Positions 1-8,768 of a stretch of DNA of 64,000 nt are shown in pieces. The notes beneath the pieces are model-generated. The model was given only the letters and a program-made list of their open reading frames with translations. It did not search any database and was not told the origin of the DNA. The translations under genes and the position numbers were made by a program. Source of the stretch: JAMXLO01 sp963812075 (GTDB lineage: Bacteria > Pseudomonadota > Alphaproteobacteria > Acetobacterales > Acetobacteraceae); NCBI GenBank assembly GCA_963812075.1, contig CAWETN010000017.1, forward strand, positions 124,001 through 188,000, read 5' to 3'. How positions within the stretch are numbered: position 1 is the first letter of the stretch; each line of letters begins with the position of its first letter.

Positions 1-540
1 CTCGGCGCCGGACAGCGTGTCGCACAGCAGCAGATAGTATTTTGCCTTGGCCAGCCCGCAGAGCAGTGGCCAGACGATGACCGAGTGATCGCCCGCCGCC
101 ACCCCCAGGCGCGTGTGGCCATCGATGATCCGGGCATCCTTGGTGGCGATCGATACGTCGGCCAGCAGCCCGCACACCAGGCCGGCGCCGACCGCGGGCC
201 CGCGCATGGCGCTCACCACCGGCTTGGAGCAGTTGACGATGTTGTAGACAAGGTCGCGGGCCTCCTTCCAGACGCGCGCCCTGGTCTCGAAGTCGGCCAT
301 GATCGCCTCGATCATCGCGAAGTCGCCGCCGGCCGAGAAGGCGCGGCCGGCGCCGGTTATGATGGCGGCGTTGGTGTCCGGATCGGCATCGATGTCGCGC
401 CAGACCTCGCCCAGCTCGCGGTGCATGACCGCGTCCACCGGGTTGGGCCGCTCCTGGCCTTCGCCCATGGTGATGCGCAGCACGCGCGGATGCGGCCGGT
501 CGAAGCGAAGGCGGGTGTAGCGTGCGTAGCGGTCCGGCAT
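1..540 (-). CDS. Enoyl-CoA hydratase/isomerase family protein (C-terminus off the left edge)
   Basis: Reading leftward from 540, the translation is a crotonase-fold protein: an oxyanion-hole segment near residue 70 (GAGRAFSAGGDFAMIEA) and a second one near residue 115 (MRGPAVGAGLVCGLLADV) are both present. Such enzymes hydrate or isomerise acyl-CoA thioesters; the substrate cannot be told from this piece. About 180 residues are visible and the C-terminal third lies outside the window. I chose the ATG at 540 because a GGAGGTG ribosome site sits five bases before it. An in-frame ATG at 591 would add 17 residues with no better site. It is divergent from rpmB. Confidence 0.85.
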   Translation of the reverse strand, partial: MPDRYARYTRLRFDRPHPRVLRITMGEGQERPNPVDAVMHRELGEVWRDIDADPDTNAAIITGAGRAFSAGGDFAMIEAIMADFETRARVWKEARDLVYNIVNCSKPVVSAMRGPAVGAGLVCGLLADVSIATKDARIIDGHTRLGVAAGDHSVIVWPLLCGLAKAKYYLLLCDTLSGAE

Positions 541-627
541 CGTCACCTCCATGACGCCCCGTGGCTTGACGCCCACGTGGCGGTTCTTCATAACCCGCCC
601 CCTCCGATCGGATCGAGGTCCCCTACG

Positions 628-924
628 ATGTCCCGCCGCTGCCAGATCACCGGCAAGGGCGTGCTGACCGGCAATAACGTCAGCCACGCCAACAACCACA
701 CCCGCCGTAGGTTCCTGCCGAACCTGCAGGGTACCTCGCTGCTGTCCGACGTACTCGGCGTGCAGGTGCGCATGCGGCTGTCCACCCGGGCGATCCGCAC
801 CATCGAATACAAGGGCGGCATCGACGCCTATCTGCTCAACACGCCTGATGGCCGCCTTACGGTCGACGCCAAGGCGCTGAAGCGCCGGCTGCTGCGGGCG
901 CAGGCCAAGCGGGCCACGGCCTGA
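628..924 (+). CDS. rpmB: 50S ribosomal protein L28
   Basis: A 98-residue basic protein matching L28 along its whole length: it opens MSRRCQITGKGVLTGNNVSHA, has the NNHTRRRFLPNLQ segment, and ends in an Arg/Lys-rich tail. L28 is a component of the large ribosomal subunit. No zinc-binding Cys pairs are seen beyond the single Cys at residue 5, so this is the Cys-minus form. GAGG at 615-618 precedes the ATG at a normal distance. The stop overlaps the region where the prmC reading frame begins, so the two are probably co-transcribed. Confidence 0.97.
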   Translation: MSRRCQITGKGVLTGNNVSHANNHTRRRFLPNLQGTSLLSDVLGVQVRMRLSTRAIRTIEYKGGIDAYLLNTPDGRLTVDAKALKRRLLRAQAKRATA

Positions 925-953
925 GCCACACCGTCCGCCAGGCGATCGGCCGC

Positions 954-1763
954 GTGGCCGAGCGGCTGGCACAGGCGGGCATCGACAATCCGCGGCTCGA
1001 GGCACGGCTGCTGCTGGCGCATGCACACGGCACGACCCCCGCAGTCCTGCTGCGCGATCTCGATGGACCGGCCGACATGATGGCGCTCGCACCCCTGGTG
1101 GAGCGGCGCGCGGCGCGCGAACCGCTGGCGCTGATCCTCGGCCGGCGCGAATTCTGGAGCCTCGGGCTCGCTGTCTCGCCCGCCACGTTGGTCCCCCGAC
1201 CGGAATCCGAAACGCTGATCGAGGCGGCTCTGGCGGCGTTCACGGGGCGTGACCCACCGCAATGCGTGCTGGACCTGGGTACCGGCACCGGCTGCCTCCT
1301 GCTCGCCGTGCTGACCGAGTTCCCGACGGCGCACGGGATCGGCGTGGACCGATCGCCGGCGGCCGCGGCGCTGGCGGCGCACAACGCCGCGGCGCTGCAT
1401 CTGGCGGATCGCGCGCGATTCGTGTGCGGCGACTGGGCCGACGCGCTGGCGGCCGGCTTCGACCTCGTCCTGTGCAACCCGCCCTACATCCGCACGGCGG
1501 AAATCGCGCACCTGATGCCCGAGGTGGCGCGCCACGAGCCTGCCGCTGCGTTGGACGGCGGCGCCGACGGCTTCGCCGCTTACCGCCGGCTGCTGCCTGT
1601 GCTGCCACGGCTGCTGACCCAGACCGGGGTCGCGGTGCTGGAGCTGGGCGCCGGCCAGGCGGAGGCGGCTTCCGGCCTGGCGCGGCAGGCCGGCCTGGCC
1701 GCAGAGCTGCGCGCCGACCTCGCCGGGACCCCGCGCGCCCTGGTGCTTCGGCGGCTGCCATGA
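954..1763 (+). CDS. prmC: Peptide chain release factor N5-glutamine methyltransferase PrmC
   Basis: SAM-dependent methyltransferase that methylates the GGQ glutamine of release factors RF1 and RF2. Visible hallmarks are the SAM-binding loop DLGTGTGCLLLAVL (about residue 105) and the catalytic NPPYIRT motif (about residue 180). The GTG at 954 gives 269 residues, but homology to the usual N-terminus (a helix before the RLAQAGIDNPRLEARLLL segment) extends upstream to about 921, where a CTG overlaps the rpmB stop; the true start may be there. prfA, the common neighbour, is not adjacent. A 227-base G/C-rich spacer follows. Confidence 0.93.
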   Translation: MAERLAQAGIDNPRLEARLLLAHAHGTTPAVLLRDLDGPADMMALAPLVERRAAREPLALILGRREFWSLGLAVSPATLVPRPESETLIEAALAAFTGRDPPQCVLDLGTGTGCLLLAVLTEFPTAHGIGVDRSPAAAALAAHNAAALHLADRARFVCGDWADALAAGFDLVLCNPPYIRTAEIAHLMPEVARHEPAAALDGGADGFAAYRRLLPVLPRLLTQTGVAVLELGAGQAEAASGLARQAGLAAELRADLAGTPRALVLRRLP

Positions 1764-1990
1764 AAAAACCGTTTGGCAGCACGGGGCAGGCAGGTTAGCT
1801 TGCCATGCGGCGGGGTCAGCCACCGATCAGGCTCGCCCCAGGCACCCAGGCCGCAGGCCGGGGTACTCGCCGGAACCAGTGCCGTTGGATGGAGGCCAGG
1901 CCGTGGTGGCAACACCCGGGACGCCTGCGGGGATGCCCCGCGAGTCCCAGCAGCCTTCGGCCCTAGCAGAGAAGGCTCGACAGTATCAAT

Positions 1991-2454
1991 ATGAACATGA
2001 AACGCATGCGAGGACGCGGGCATCGGCCGGGTGGTGGTGGCGGCGGCGGGGCGGAATGCGCCATCACGGCGGGAGCGCCAGTGGCAACATCCCGCTCAAC
2101 CGCAACCACGTGTTTGACAGCAACGGTCCGGATCTACGCATCCGCGGAACGTCGCAGCAACTGTTCGAGAAGTACCTGCAGCTCGGCCGGGATGCCACCA
2201 GCGGCGGCGACCGGGTCATGGCGGAAAGCTATTTCCAGCACGCCGAGCACTACTTCCGCATCCTGAACGCGATGAATCAGGCGGCGCAGCAGAACCAGCA
2301 GAACGGCCAGCAGCATGCCGCGCCGCGCCGGCCGTTCGGCGACGAAGGCCAGCCGATGATGGATGCCGAGGAGCCCGAGGTTCGGCCACCGGGCACCGGC
2401 GACCAGCCCGAGGCGCGCGAGATTCCGATCGCCGCGGCGCCGCCCGAGGCCTGA
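1991..2454 (+). pseudogene. DUF4167 family protein, interrupted by a one-base shift
   Basis: The DUF4167 family starts with a basic RG/G-rich tail and continues into a conserved block. Here the start (MNMKRMRGRGHRPGGGGGGG) is in one frame from 1991, while the conserved block (NRNHVFDSNGPDLRIRG, then LFEKYLQLGRDATSGGDRVM and AESYFQHAEHYFRI) is in the next frame, entered about 2048-2056. Adding one base in the G-rich run at 2042-2051 would join them into about 154 residues. This may be a sequencing loss in a GGC/GGG tract, a true mutation or, less likely, programmed shifting. The protein is conserved in alphaproteobacteria; its function is not known to me. The C-terminus is Gln-rich then acidic. 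Confidence 0.75.
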
Positions 2455-3705
2455 TCAGGCCCTGGTCCAGCCTCGTCCCCGGCCGATCGCCGTGTCCCCG
2501 TAGCGCTGGCGGAGCGTATCGATCGCTGCCTGCGCGGCGGCGCGGCGCGGCGTCTCGGAGTCTGCCAGGTCGCCGCGATCGGCGTCGGCCAGCGGCAGCA
2601 GCGGGTGGGCGCCGATGCCGATCAGGCGGAACGCCGATCCGGTGGCCTCGCGCGCGAGCAGTGCGCTGCCGGCCTCGAACAGGCGGTCGGGCAGCACGGT
2701 CGGGCTGCTCAGGCGCGCGTGGCGCGAGCGGATGGCGAAGTCCGTCGTCTTCAGCTTCAGCACCACCCCGCCGGCCGACAGCGCGTGCTCCTTCAGCCGC
2801 CGGGCCAGCTTCTCCGACAGCCGCCAGAGATGTGCCTGGAGATCGGCCGGCCGGGTCAGATCGGCATCGAAGGTGGTTTCGGCGCTGATCGATTTGGTCT
2901 CCCGGCCGGGATCCACCTTGCGCACGTCCTCGCCACGCGCGCGCGCCGCCAGCGACGGGCCTTCGTCGCCCAGACGGCGCAGCGCGTCGCGGTCGCTCAA
3001 TGCCTGCAGGTGGCCGAGCAGCGTGATGCCCTGAGCGGCGAGTCGCCGCGCCAGCGTCGGACCGATGCCGGGCAGCAGCCGGACCGGCTCTTGCGCCAGC
3101 AGCGATGGTGCTTCCGCGCCGATCACCGCGAAGCCGCGCGGCTTGTCGCGACCGGCGGCGATCTTGGCCAGCAGCCGATTGGCGGCCAGTCCGACCGAGA
3201 CGGTGACGCCCACCTCAGCCTCCACCTCGCGCGCAAAACGCGCCAGCACCACCGCGGGCGGCGCTCCGTGCAGCGCCTCGGTGCCGGCGAGGTCCAGCAC
3301 CGCCTCGTCGATCGACAGCGGTTGCAGCAGCGGCGTGAGCCTAGCCATCATGCCGCGGATCTGCCGCCCGACCGCGACGTATTTGGCGAAATCCGGGCGG
3401 ATCACCACCGCGTCGGGGCAGGCCTTCAGTGCCTTGAACATCGGCATGGCGCTGCGCACCCCGTAGATCCGCGCGACGTAGCAGGCAGCGGTGACCACAC
3501 CGCGCACACCGCCGCCGACGATCACCGGCTGCGCCGCCAGTTCCGGCCGGTCGCGCTTCTCCACACTGGCGTAGAACGCGTCGCAGTCGATATGCGCGAT
3601 GGTCAGCGCGAACAGCTCAGGATGGCGGACGATGCGCGTCCCGTCGCAGGCGGCGCATCGGGGACTTTCGGTCTCGGTCAGGCAGTCGCGGCAGAACCCA
3701 GGCAT
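2455..3705 (-). CDS. dinB: DNA polymerase IV (Y-family) with N-terminal zinc-ribbon-like segment
   Basis: Error-prone translesion polymerase of 416 residues. The palm motif HIDCDAFYASVEKRD (residues 38-52) supplies the first metal-binding acidic residue and the Phe/Tyr steric gate. The fingers motif YVARIYGVRSAMPMFKALK follows, and the second acidic pair is in SIDEAVLDL, where most family members have Tyr after SIDEA. Helix-hairpin-helix residues LLPGIGPTLARRLAAQGI lie near 210. The first 25 residues carry C5-x2-C8 and C17-x2-C20, a likely zinc site seen in alphaproteobacterial DinB forms. Its end abuts the DUF4167 stop (convergent). No LexA-type box was recognised. Confidence 0.95.
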   Translation of the reverse strand: MPGFCRDCLTETESPRCAACDGTRIVRHPELFALTIAHIDCDAFYASVEKRDRPELAAQPVIVGGGVRGVVTAACYVARIYGVRSAMPMFKALKACPDAVVIRPDFAKYVAVGRQIRGMMARLTPLLQPLSIDEAVLDLAGTEALHGAPPAVVLARFAREVEAEVGVTVSVGLAANRLLAKIAAGRDKPRGFAVIGAEAPSLLAQEPVRLLPGIGPTLARRLAAQGITLLGHLQALSDRDALRRLGDEGPSLAARARGEDVRKVDPGRETKSISAETTFDADLTRPADLQAHLWRLSEKLARRLKEHALSAGGVVLKLKTTDFAIRSRHARLSSPTVLPDRLFEAGSALLAREATGSAFRLIGIGAHPLLPLADADRGDLADSETPRRAAAQAAIDTLRQRYGDTAIGRGRGWTRA

Positions 3706-3707
3706 GT

Positions 3708-3980
3708 TCAGCGCGGGTGCGCGGCGTGCGCGTGGGTATGGCCGTTGCGCGGGTCCGGCGCGAAGCCCAGCGCCTCCCAGAACCGGCGGAACGGCGCACG
3801 TACGTAGAGGCGCCGCATGCGCAACGCGCCGGGTTCTGCCGGGTCGCGGGTGAGGCCGCCCAGGCCGGCGAGTTCGCCGGCGACACTGGCGGCCAACAGT
3901 GCCTCTCCGGCGGCATCGGCCTGTATCGCGTCGGACCCATCGGGCAGGGCGCGCCGCACCGTGGTCAGCCGGAGCATCAT
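3708..3980 (-). CDS. Short GNAT-like acetyltransferase with an internal deletion
   Basis: A 90-residue product whose two halves resemble one GNAT N-acetyltransferase: GGLTRDPAEPGALRMRRLYV (beta4/beta5 strand region) and FWEALGFAPDPRNGHTHAH (the usual C-terminal end). Between them the expected acetyl-CoA pyrophosphate loop (R-x-x-G-x-G/A) and helix are missing: the text jumps from APFRR to FWEALGF. The deletion is in frame, so the gene stays open, but the product should not bind acetyl-CoA normally. The ATG at 3980 overlaps the stop of the ROK kinase gene (ATGA), which implies translational coupling. Probably a decayed enzyme gene. Confidence 0.6.
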   Translation of the reverse strand: MMLRLTTVRRALPDGSDAIQADAAGEALLAASVAGELAGLGGLTRDPAEPGALRMRRLYVRAPFRRFWEALGFAPDPRNGHTHAHAAHPR

Positions 3981-4891
3981 GGAGCCGGCCATAGCCACGC
4001 GGCGCCGCGCACCCCGGACGAGTTGCCGTGGCGGTTGCGCAATATCGGCGTCTGCACGAAGTCGCTGAACACGTAACGCGTCACCAGCGGCGGCAGCGCC
4101 GGATAGAGATGGTCCATGTTGGACAGGCCGCCGCCCAGTACGATCGCGTGAGGGTCGAGCAGGTTGATCACGTGCGCCAGCCCACGCGCCAGCCGGTCGG
4201 CGTGGCGATCCAGCGCGGCCTGTGCACGGGCCTCGCCGGCGGCGGCGCGGGCAGGGATGCCGGAGGCGTCGTGCGCGCCCTCGCCGTCGCAGTCGCGTGC
4301 CAGCGCGGGGCCGGCGATCCAGGTTTCCAGGCACCCGTCGTGGCCGCACCAGCAGCGTCGCCCCGGCCACTCGCCCGACTGTGGCCAGGGCAACGGGTTG
4401 TGGCCCCATTCGCCGGTGACGCGATTGCGGCCACGCAGCACCTTGCCGTCCACCACGACGCCGGCGCCGCAGCCGGTCCCGAGGATCACGCCGAACACCG
4501 TCGGTTGGCCGGCACCGGCGCCGTCGGTGGCCTCGGACAGGGCGAAGCAGTTGGCATCGTTGTCCACCCGCACCTCGCGTCCCAGACGTTCGCTGATATC
4601 GCGGTCAAAGGCGTGGCCGTTCAGCGCGATGGAGTTGGCATTCTTCACCAGCCCGGTGGCGGGGCTGATCACACCGGGAATGCCGATGCCGACGGTCGCG
4701 CTGACGCCGAGTTGCGCTTCAGCGTCACGCACCAGGCTGGCGATGCCGTCGAGCGTGGCCTGATAGCCGTGCGGCGTCTCGATGCGATGGCGCAGCTGCT
4801 CGCTGCCGTCGGGCGCCAGCGCAACGATCTCGATCTTGGTGCCCCCGAGGTCGACACCGATGCGGTGCCGGGTCAAACATGTCGCTGCCAT
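3977..4891 (-). CDS. ROK family sugar kinase (fructokinase / N-acetylglucosamine kinase type)
   Basis: A 304-residue ATP-dependent sugar kinase. The phosphate-binding motif GVDLGGTKIEIVALAPDG is at residues 12-29, the catalytic-Asp region is VRVDNDANCFALSEA, the phosphate-2 loop is GTGCGAGVVVDGKVL, and the ROK zinc site H-x-n-CWCGHDGCLETWIAGPAL is complete. The family phosphorylates glucose, fructose, mannose or N-acetylglucosamine; EWGHNPLPW with the zinc site fits NagK/Mak-like members, but the exact sugar is uncertain. The GNAT remnant follows with a 4-base overlap. Confidence 0.9.
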   Translation of the reverse strand: MAATCLTRHRIGVDLGGTKIEIVALAPDGSEQLRHRIETPHGYQATLDGIASLVRDAEAQLGVSATVGIGIPGVISPATGLVKNANSIALNGHAFDRDISERLGREVRVDNDANCFALSEATDGAGAGQPTVFGVILGTGCGAGVVVDGKVLRGRNRVTGEWGHNPLPWPQSGEWPGRRCWCGHDGCLETWIAGPALARDCDGEGAHDASGIPARAAAGEARAQAALDRHADRLARGLAHVINLLDPHAIVLGGGLSNMDHLYPALPPLVTRYVFSDFVQTPILRNRHGNSSGVRGAAWLWPAP

Positions 4892-4939
4892 GATTCCGTT
4901 AGCTTAGCAGCACTTCCGGCGGCCCACAGAGGACATTGT

Positions 4940-6630
4940 TCAGCGACCGTCGACCGAGTAGGCCAGGAGAACATTTCCGGGCAAGCCGCCGAAAACGCTG
5001 TATCCGGAGCTGACGTAGAGCGTGCCACCAACAACGACTGCGCCCGGCCCATCAATCGAACCACCGTGGGCCGCAACACCATTGACCGTGCGATACTCCA
5101 GCTTCGTGTCGACATCCCAAACGATACGGCCGTCGTCCGCGGAGTAGGCCCGAAGATGGCCATCGAGTTCGCCGGAGAACACAATGCCGGGGATGGCAGT
5201 AACAGCAGCCGACTGCGCCGGGCTGCAGCCCGGAACGCCGTTGCAGCCCGGGTGCGGCGTTTGCCAGACCTCGTCACCCGTTCCAAGGTTAAGCGCATGC
5301 AGACCGCCACCCGCTTTGTTGTCCAGCAGCAGCGAGATCGTCGGGTTGAGCGGTGAACTCCGCGCCCCAGGGACGCCTGATCCGACGACGTCGAGCCTGA
5401 CGTCCGACACAGCGATATAGACCTTGGTTTCATCGGCAGCCACGCCCCACTGTACGCCGCCTAGCCTGCCGCCACGCCCAACTCGCTTCTGCCAGATGAT
5501 CTCTCCCTGGCGGTCGGGATCGACCGCCGTCACCACCCCAGATTTCTGTGCACCGATCAGGGCACGCCTTCCACCCGGCAGAACCGTCAGGACGGCGGAC
5601 GAACCGAAATCGTAGTCGGGTCCGTTGGATTGCGGGCAATTCGCCCGCGCGGTCCGGACGCAGGCGAGGTTGTATGCGTCCCCGGTCGTCATCTGTCGCG
5701 ACCAAACCAACTCGCCAGTATCAGCGTTGAACGCGAGGATGGCGTCCGACGTATCGGTCGGCGGGTCTGAATAGTTGTCTCCGGTGGTCAAGTAGAGCGT
5801 GCGCGTAGCGGAGTCGAATGTCGGTGCGGACCAGACTGCGGCGCCTGACGGGCCCATCATCTGGACGCCAGCCGAGTTCCTTACGGTCGGTCCGGATTCC
5901 CGCGGGATGGTATAACCCTTCCACTGCAGCTTTCCGGTCGATGCTTCCAAAGCGACGACGCTGCCGTGGAAACTGCAGCACGGATAGTTCGGGCTGGCGC
6001 CGGTGGCTTCCTCGATTGAAGAAACCGGCACGAACAGTGTCTCCCCAACAAGTGTCGGGGAACCGGTGACGCGCGCTGCGGGGTGGTCGTCGACCCGGTT
6101 CCTCCACAACTGCCTGCCGGTCATCGTGTCGACTGCATACACATTGGCGCCGAAGTCGCCGAAATAGGCCGACCAGCCATCCGCTCGCTGACCGATGGCA
6201 ATGGCTGAACGTACCGGCCTGTCGGCGTGGAACTCCCAGTATGTGCATCCGCCACCCGCGTCGAGCGAATAGACTGTGCCACTTTGACTACCGACGAATA
6301 ACCGACCGGCCATGATCGTCGGTTGAGCGAACGCGATGACCGCGGCCGGGTAGCCGAAGGCCCATTTCAGCCTGAGGCGTGGGACATCAACCGCGGCGAG
6401 TTGCGCCATTTCCGACGGCTGGAAGCGGCGCTGCGAGGCATCGACGCCCCACCCATTCCATCGCGGTGTACCAGTGCATCGACAACGGGTGCTCCGGCAG
6501 TTTGACACCTTCCGCCATTCGGCGGGATGTTTGTGACGTCCTGAGCCCAGGCGCTCGCCGCGCCAGCAGCGCAGAGTGCGCAGGCGAGCGCAGCGACCGT
6601 TTTGGTGAGCCGGCCGCAAAGCGTCATCAT
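4940..6630 (-). pseudogene. PQQ-type beta-propeller dehydrogenase-like exported protein, N-terminal frame break
   Basis: From about 6480 down to 4940 one frame encodes an eight-bladed-propeller style protein with repeated blade motifs (GTVYSLDAGGG, GANVYAVDTMTGRQLW, GSVVALEASTGKLQWK, AILAFNADTGELVWS, GLHALNLGTGDEVW). It resembles the periplasmic polyvinyl-alcohol-dehydrogenase-like group that uses PQQ. The likely start and signal peptide (MMTLCGRLTKTVAALACALC to SAWAQ) lie in another frame from 6630, so the N-terminus is broken between about 6480 and 6560. No CxxCH haem site, common before the propeller in relatives, is found in any frame there, suggesting a small deletion as well as a shift. 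The gene looks less GC-rich than its neighbours, a weak hint of transfer. Confidence 0.7.
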
Positions 6631-6736
6631 GGCAGTTCCCCATACGCGCGTCGCGCTGCTCTTGCCTGCGATTCGCTGACGGCGCTGCGTGCGGCGTCTC
6701 CGCTGATGGGATGCCGCCGCTCCGCTGCTTCAGCGC

Positions 6737-7975
6737 TTAGCTGTTGTCGGCCAGTGCCACCCCGACGTACTTGAACTGGTGCACCACGTCATTGGCCGGA
6801 TGCGCGGTGTCCTGCTGGACCTGGAACACGCTGACCACACGCGAGGCGAGATCGCCGTTGGCGTCGTAGGCGATGGGTCCCTGCAGCGTGTCCACCTTGC
6901 CGGCCTGGATCGCGTCGCGCACCGCGCCCCGGGTGACCGGCGCGCCGGATTTCGCCACGCTCTCGATCGCCGCCAGGATCACCAGTGCCGCGTCGTACGC
7001 GGTGATCGAGTAGTCTGCCGGTGGCGAGTTCCAGCGCTTCTGGAACCTGGCCACCCAGTCGGTCAGCTTCGCGTCGTCCAGCATGTGGGGCGCGGCGATC
7101 GTGCTGTACCAGTTCTGCGCCGCGGGGAATCCGGCGCCGGACAGGATCGAGGCCTGGTGCAGTCCGTCGCCGCCCGCCTTGATCATGTCCGGCATGATCT
7201 CGTAGCTCTGCTTCACCAGCTTCACGCCGGCGAGCGCGCTGGAGCCGCAGTACAGCGCGTCGGGACCGAGGCTCTTGATCTTGGTCAGCACCGGCCGGTA
7301 GTCGCTGATCAGCGGATCGACCCGGTCGCGCCCCATCACCTTGATGCCGCGCTTGACGCACTGTGCCTGGAACGCGTCGGCCAGCCCCACGCCATAGGCG
7401 CCGGTGTCGTCCAGCACGAAGACTGACTTCACCTTGAGCTGGTCCGCCATGAAGTTCGCCATGTTGGGACCCTGGAAGGCATCGGTGGTGCAGGTGCGGA
7501 AGTAGATCGCCTTGCCGGCCGGCCGGTACATCTCGGCGAACTTGGGGTCGGTGAGATCGGGGTTGGTCGAACTCGGCGTCACCGTGGCGAGGTTGCCCTG
7601 GCTGAGCAGTGGCGCCATCGCCTTGCCGCTGCCGCTCGCCATCGGCCCGACCGCCGCGACCACCGAGGGATCGACGATCATCTTGCGGGTGTTGATCGCC
7701 GACTGCGCCGGGTCGTACTGGCCCGCGGTCGCGGTGCCGTCGTCGAGCACCAGCTGGCGGATCTCATAGCCGCCGATCCCGCCGCGGGCGTTCGCCTCCT
7801 CGATCGCCAGTTGCGCCCCGTGCAGGATATTGGTCGCGTCCTCGGCCGCCGCGCCGGTGAGCGGCAGGTTGATGCCGATGGTGACGAACCTGTCGGCGGC
7901 GTGCGCCTGACGGAGCGCGCCGGCGACGGCGGTCGACCCAAGCAAGGCGAGGGCGGAGCGGCGGGTAATACGCAT
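6737..7975 (-). CDS. ABC transporter substrate-binding protein, branched-chain amino-acid type
   Basis: A 412-residue periplasmic binding protein (Peripla_BP_6/LivK type). It opens MRITRRSALALLGSTAVAGA, an Arg-Arg signal that may use Tat, with cleavage near the AHA at about residue 25. The mature part begins FVTIGINLPLTGAAAEDA and has the GPMASGSGKAMAPLLSQ and DTGAYGVGLADAF segments of the two lobes. No permease or ATPase genes adjoin it, so the ligand and partners are unknown. The ATG at 7975 is chosen because the signal peptide begins there; longer readings to 8314 are low-quality sequence. Confidence 0.9.
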   Translation of the reverse strand: MRITRRSALALLGSTAVAGALRQAHAADRFVTIGINLPLTGAAAEDATNILHGAQLAIEEANARGGIGGYEIRQLVLDDGTATAGQYDPAQSAINTRKMIVDPSVVAAVGPMASGSGKAMAPLLSQGNLATVTPSSTNPDLTDPKFAEMYRPAGKAIYFRTCTTDAFQGPNMANFMADQLKVKSVFVLDDTGAYGVGLADAFQAQCVKRGIKVMGRDRVDPLISDYRPVLTKIKSLGPDALYCGSSALAGVKLVKQSYEIMPDMIKAGGDGLHQASILSGAGFPAAQNWYSTIAAPHMLDDAKLTDWVARFQKRWNSPPADYSITAYDAALVILAAIESVAKSGAPVTRGAVRDAIQAGKVDTLQGPIAYDANGDLASRVVSVFQVQQDTAHPANDVVHQFKYVGVALADNS

Positions 7976-8150
7976 CGGAGTCTCCCATGGATTTGTTGCC
8001 ACCTGTCGGTGGGGCAGGCGCAAGTCTTGTGCCAGCGCGTCGAACCTGCAAGCTGCCATGCCGTCCGAGCGTGATCGACGAAGACGACTCGCGCCGCGCC
8101 TGCCGGCGCCGGCGGTTGGTATTTTGGCCGACCGTGATACCTTGACCGCC

Positions 8151-8768
8151 ATGCGAGCGAAGGTCCTGTTGGCGGTTGCGGCCCTCCCCATCATTGCCGC
8201 CGGCACGACGGCCTCGCCACGTCTCAGGTCCGCGCTGTCGCCACCGGTGAGTCCGGCGTGCATCTCCTCGTCCTTCGGACCGCGCGTGCTGCCGAACCAG
8301 CCGGCGGCGGGCATCTATCACTATGGGGTCGACCTCCCCGCCGCCACGGGCGCGGCGGTGACCGCCGCTGCCGCCGGGACCGTCATCGGTGTCCGGCGCG
8401 GCGGGCCGGGCGGGCTGGAGATGCTGGTGCAGCACGACGGATTCGTCGGCGTGTACAGCCATTTCGGCTCGATCGCGCCGGCGTTCGCCGAGGGCAAGCG
8501 CGAGGTTGCGGCGGGCGAGCGGCTTGGCGTGGTCGGCATGACCGGGGTGACCTCCGGCCCGCATCTGTATTTCGAAATGATCGTGGCCGGCCGGCCGGTC
8601 GATCCGGCGCCCTATCTCGGCCTCGCGACATGTAGCGGCGCCGCCGCCCAGCGGGCCGCGCCGGCTGCCCCGGGCGACGGCAGCGTGGTGATCGACGGCA
8701 AGAAGTACTGGCAGTTCTCGCTCCCGGGACAGCAGTATATCCAGTGGCAGCAGCACTCCCCGCCATGA
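8151..8768 (+). CDS. M23 (LytM/NlpD-type) peptidase-domain protein, active-site variant
   Basis: A 205-residue exported protein: signal peptide at residues 1-22, then an M23 fold with H57-x3-D61 (HYGVD), the SHFG segment at 103-106 and GPHLYFEM at 137-144. The family normally ends its site as HxH; here H138 is kept but the zinc-ligand His is Tyr140. The protein may therefore be a catalytically impaired, amidase-activating type like EnvC/NlpD. The C-terminal tail after residue 160 is Ala/Pro-rich and ends in QYIQWQQHSPP. Its stop overlaps the next ATG (ATGA). Confidence 0.8.
   Translation: MRAKVLLAVAALPIIAAGTTASPRLRSALSPPVSPACISSSFGPRVLPNQPAAGIYHYGVDLPAATGAAVTAAAAGTVIGVRRGGPGGLEMLVQHDGFVGVYSHFGSIAPAFAEGKREVAAGERLGVVGMTGVTSGPHLYFEMIVAGRPVDPAPYLGLATCSGAAAQRAAPAAPGDGSVVIDGKKYWQFSLPGQQYIQWQQHSPP

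Noticed and set aside
85..924. Long frame on the plus strand overlapping the enoyl-CoA hydratase region
   Set aside because: Only its end (628-924) is a gene, rpmB. The upstream part is antisense to the crotonase-fold gene and has no family pattern.
828..2023. Minus-strand frames antisense to prmC
   Set aside because: Arg/Pro/Gln-rich translation without motifs; typical antisense shadow in GC-rich DNA.
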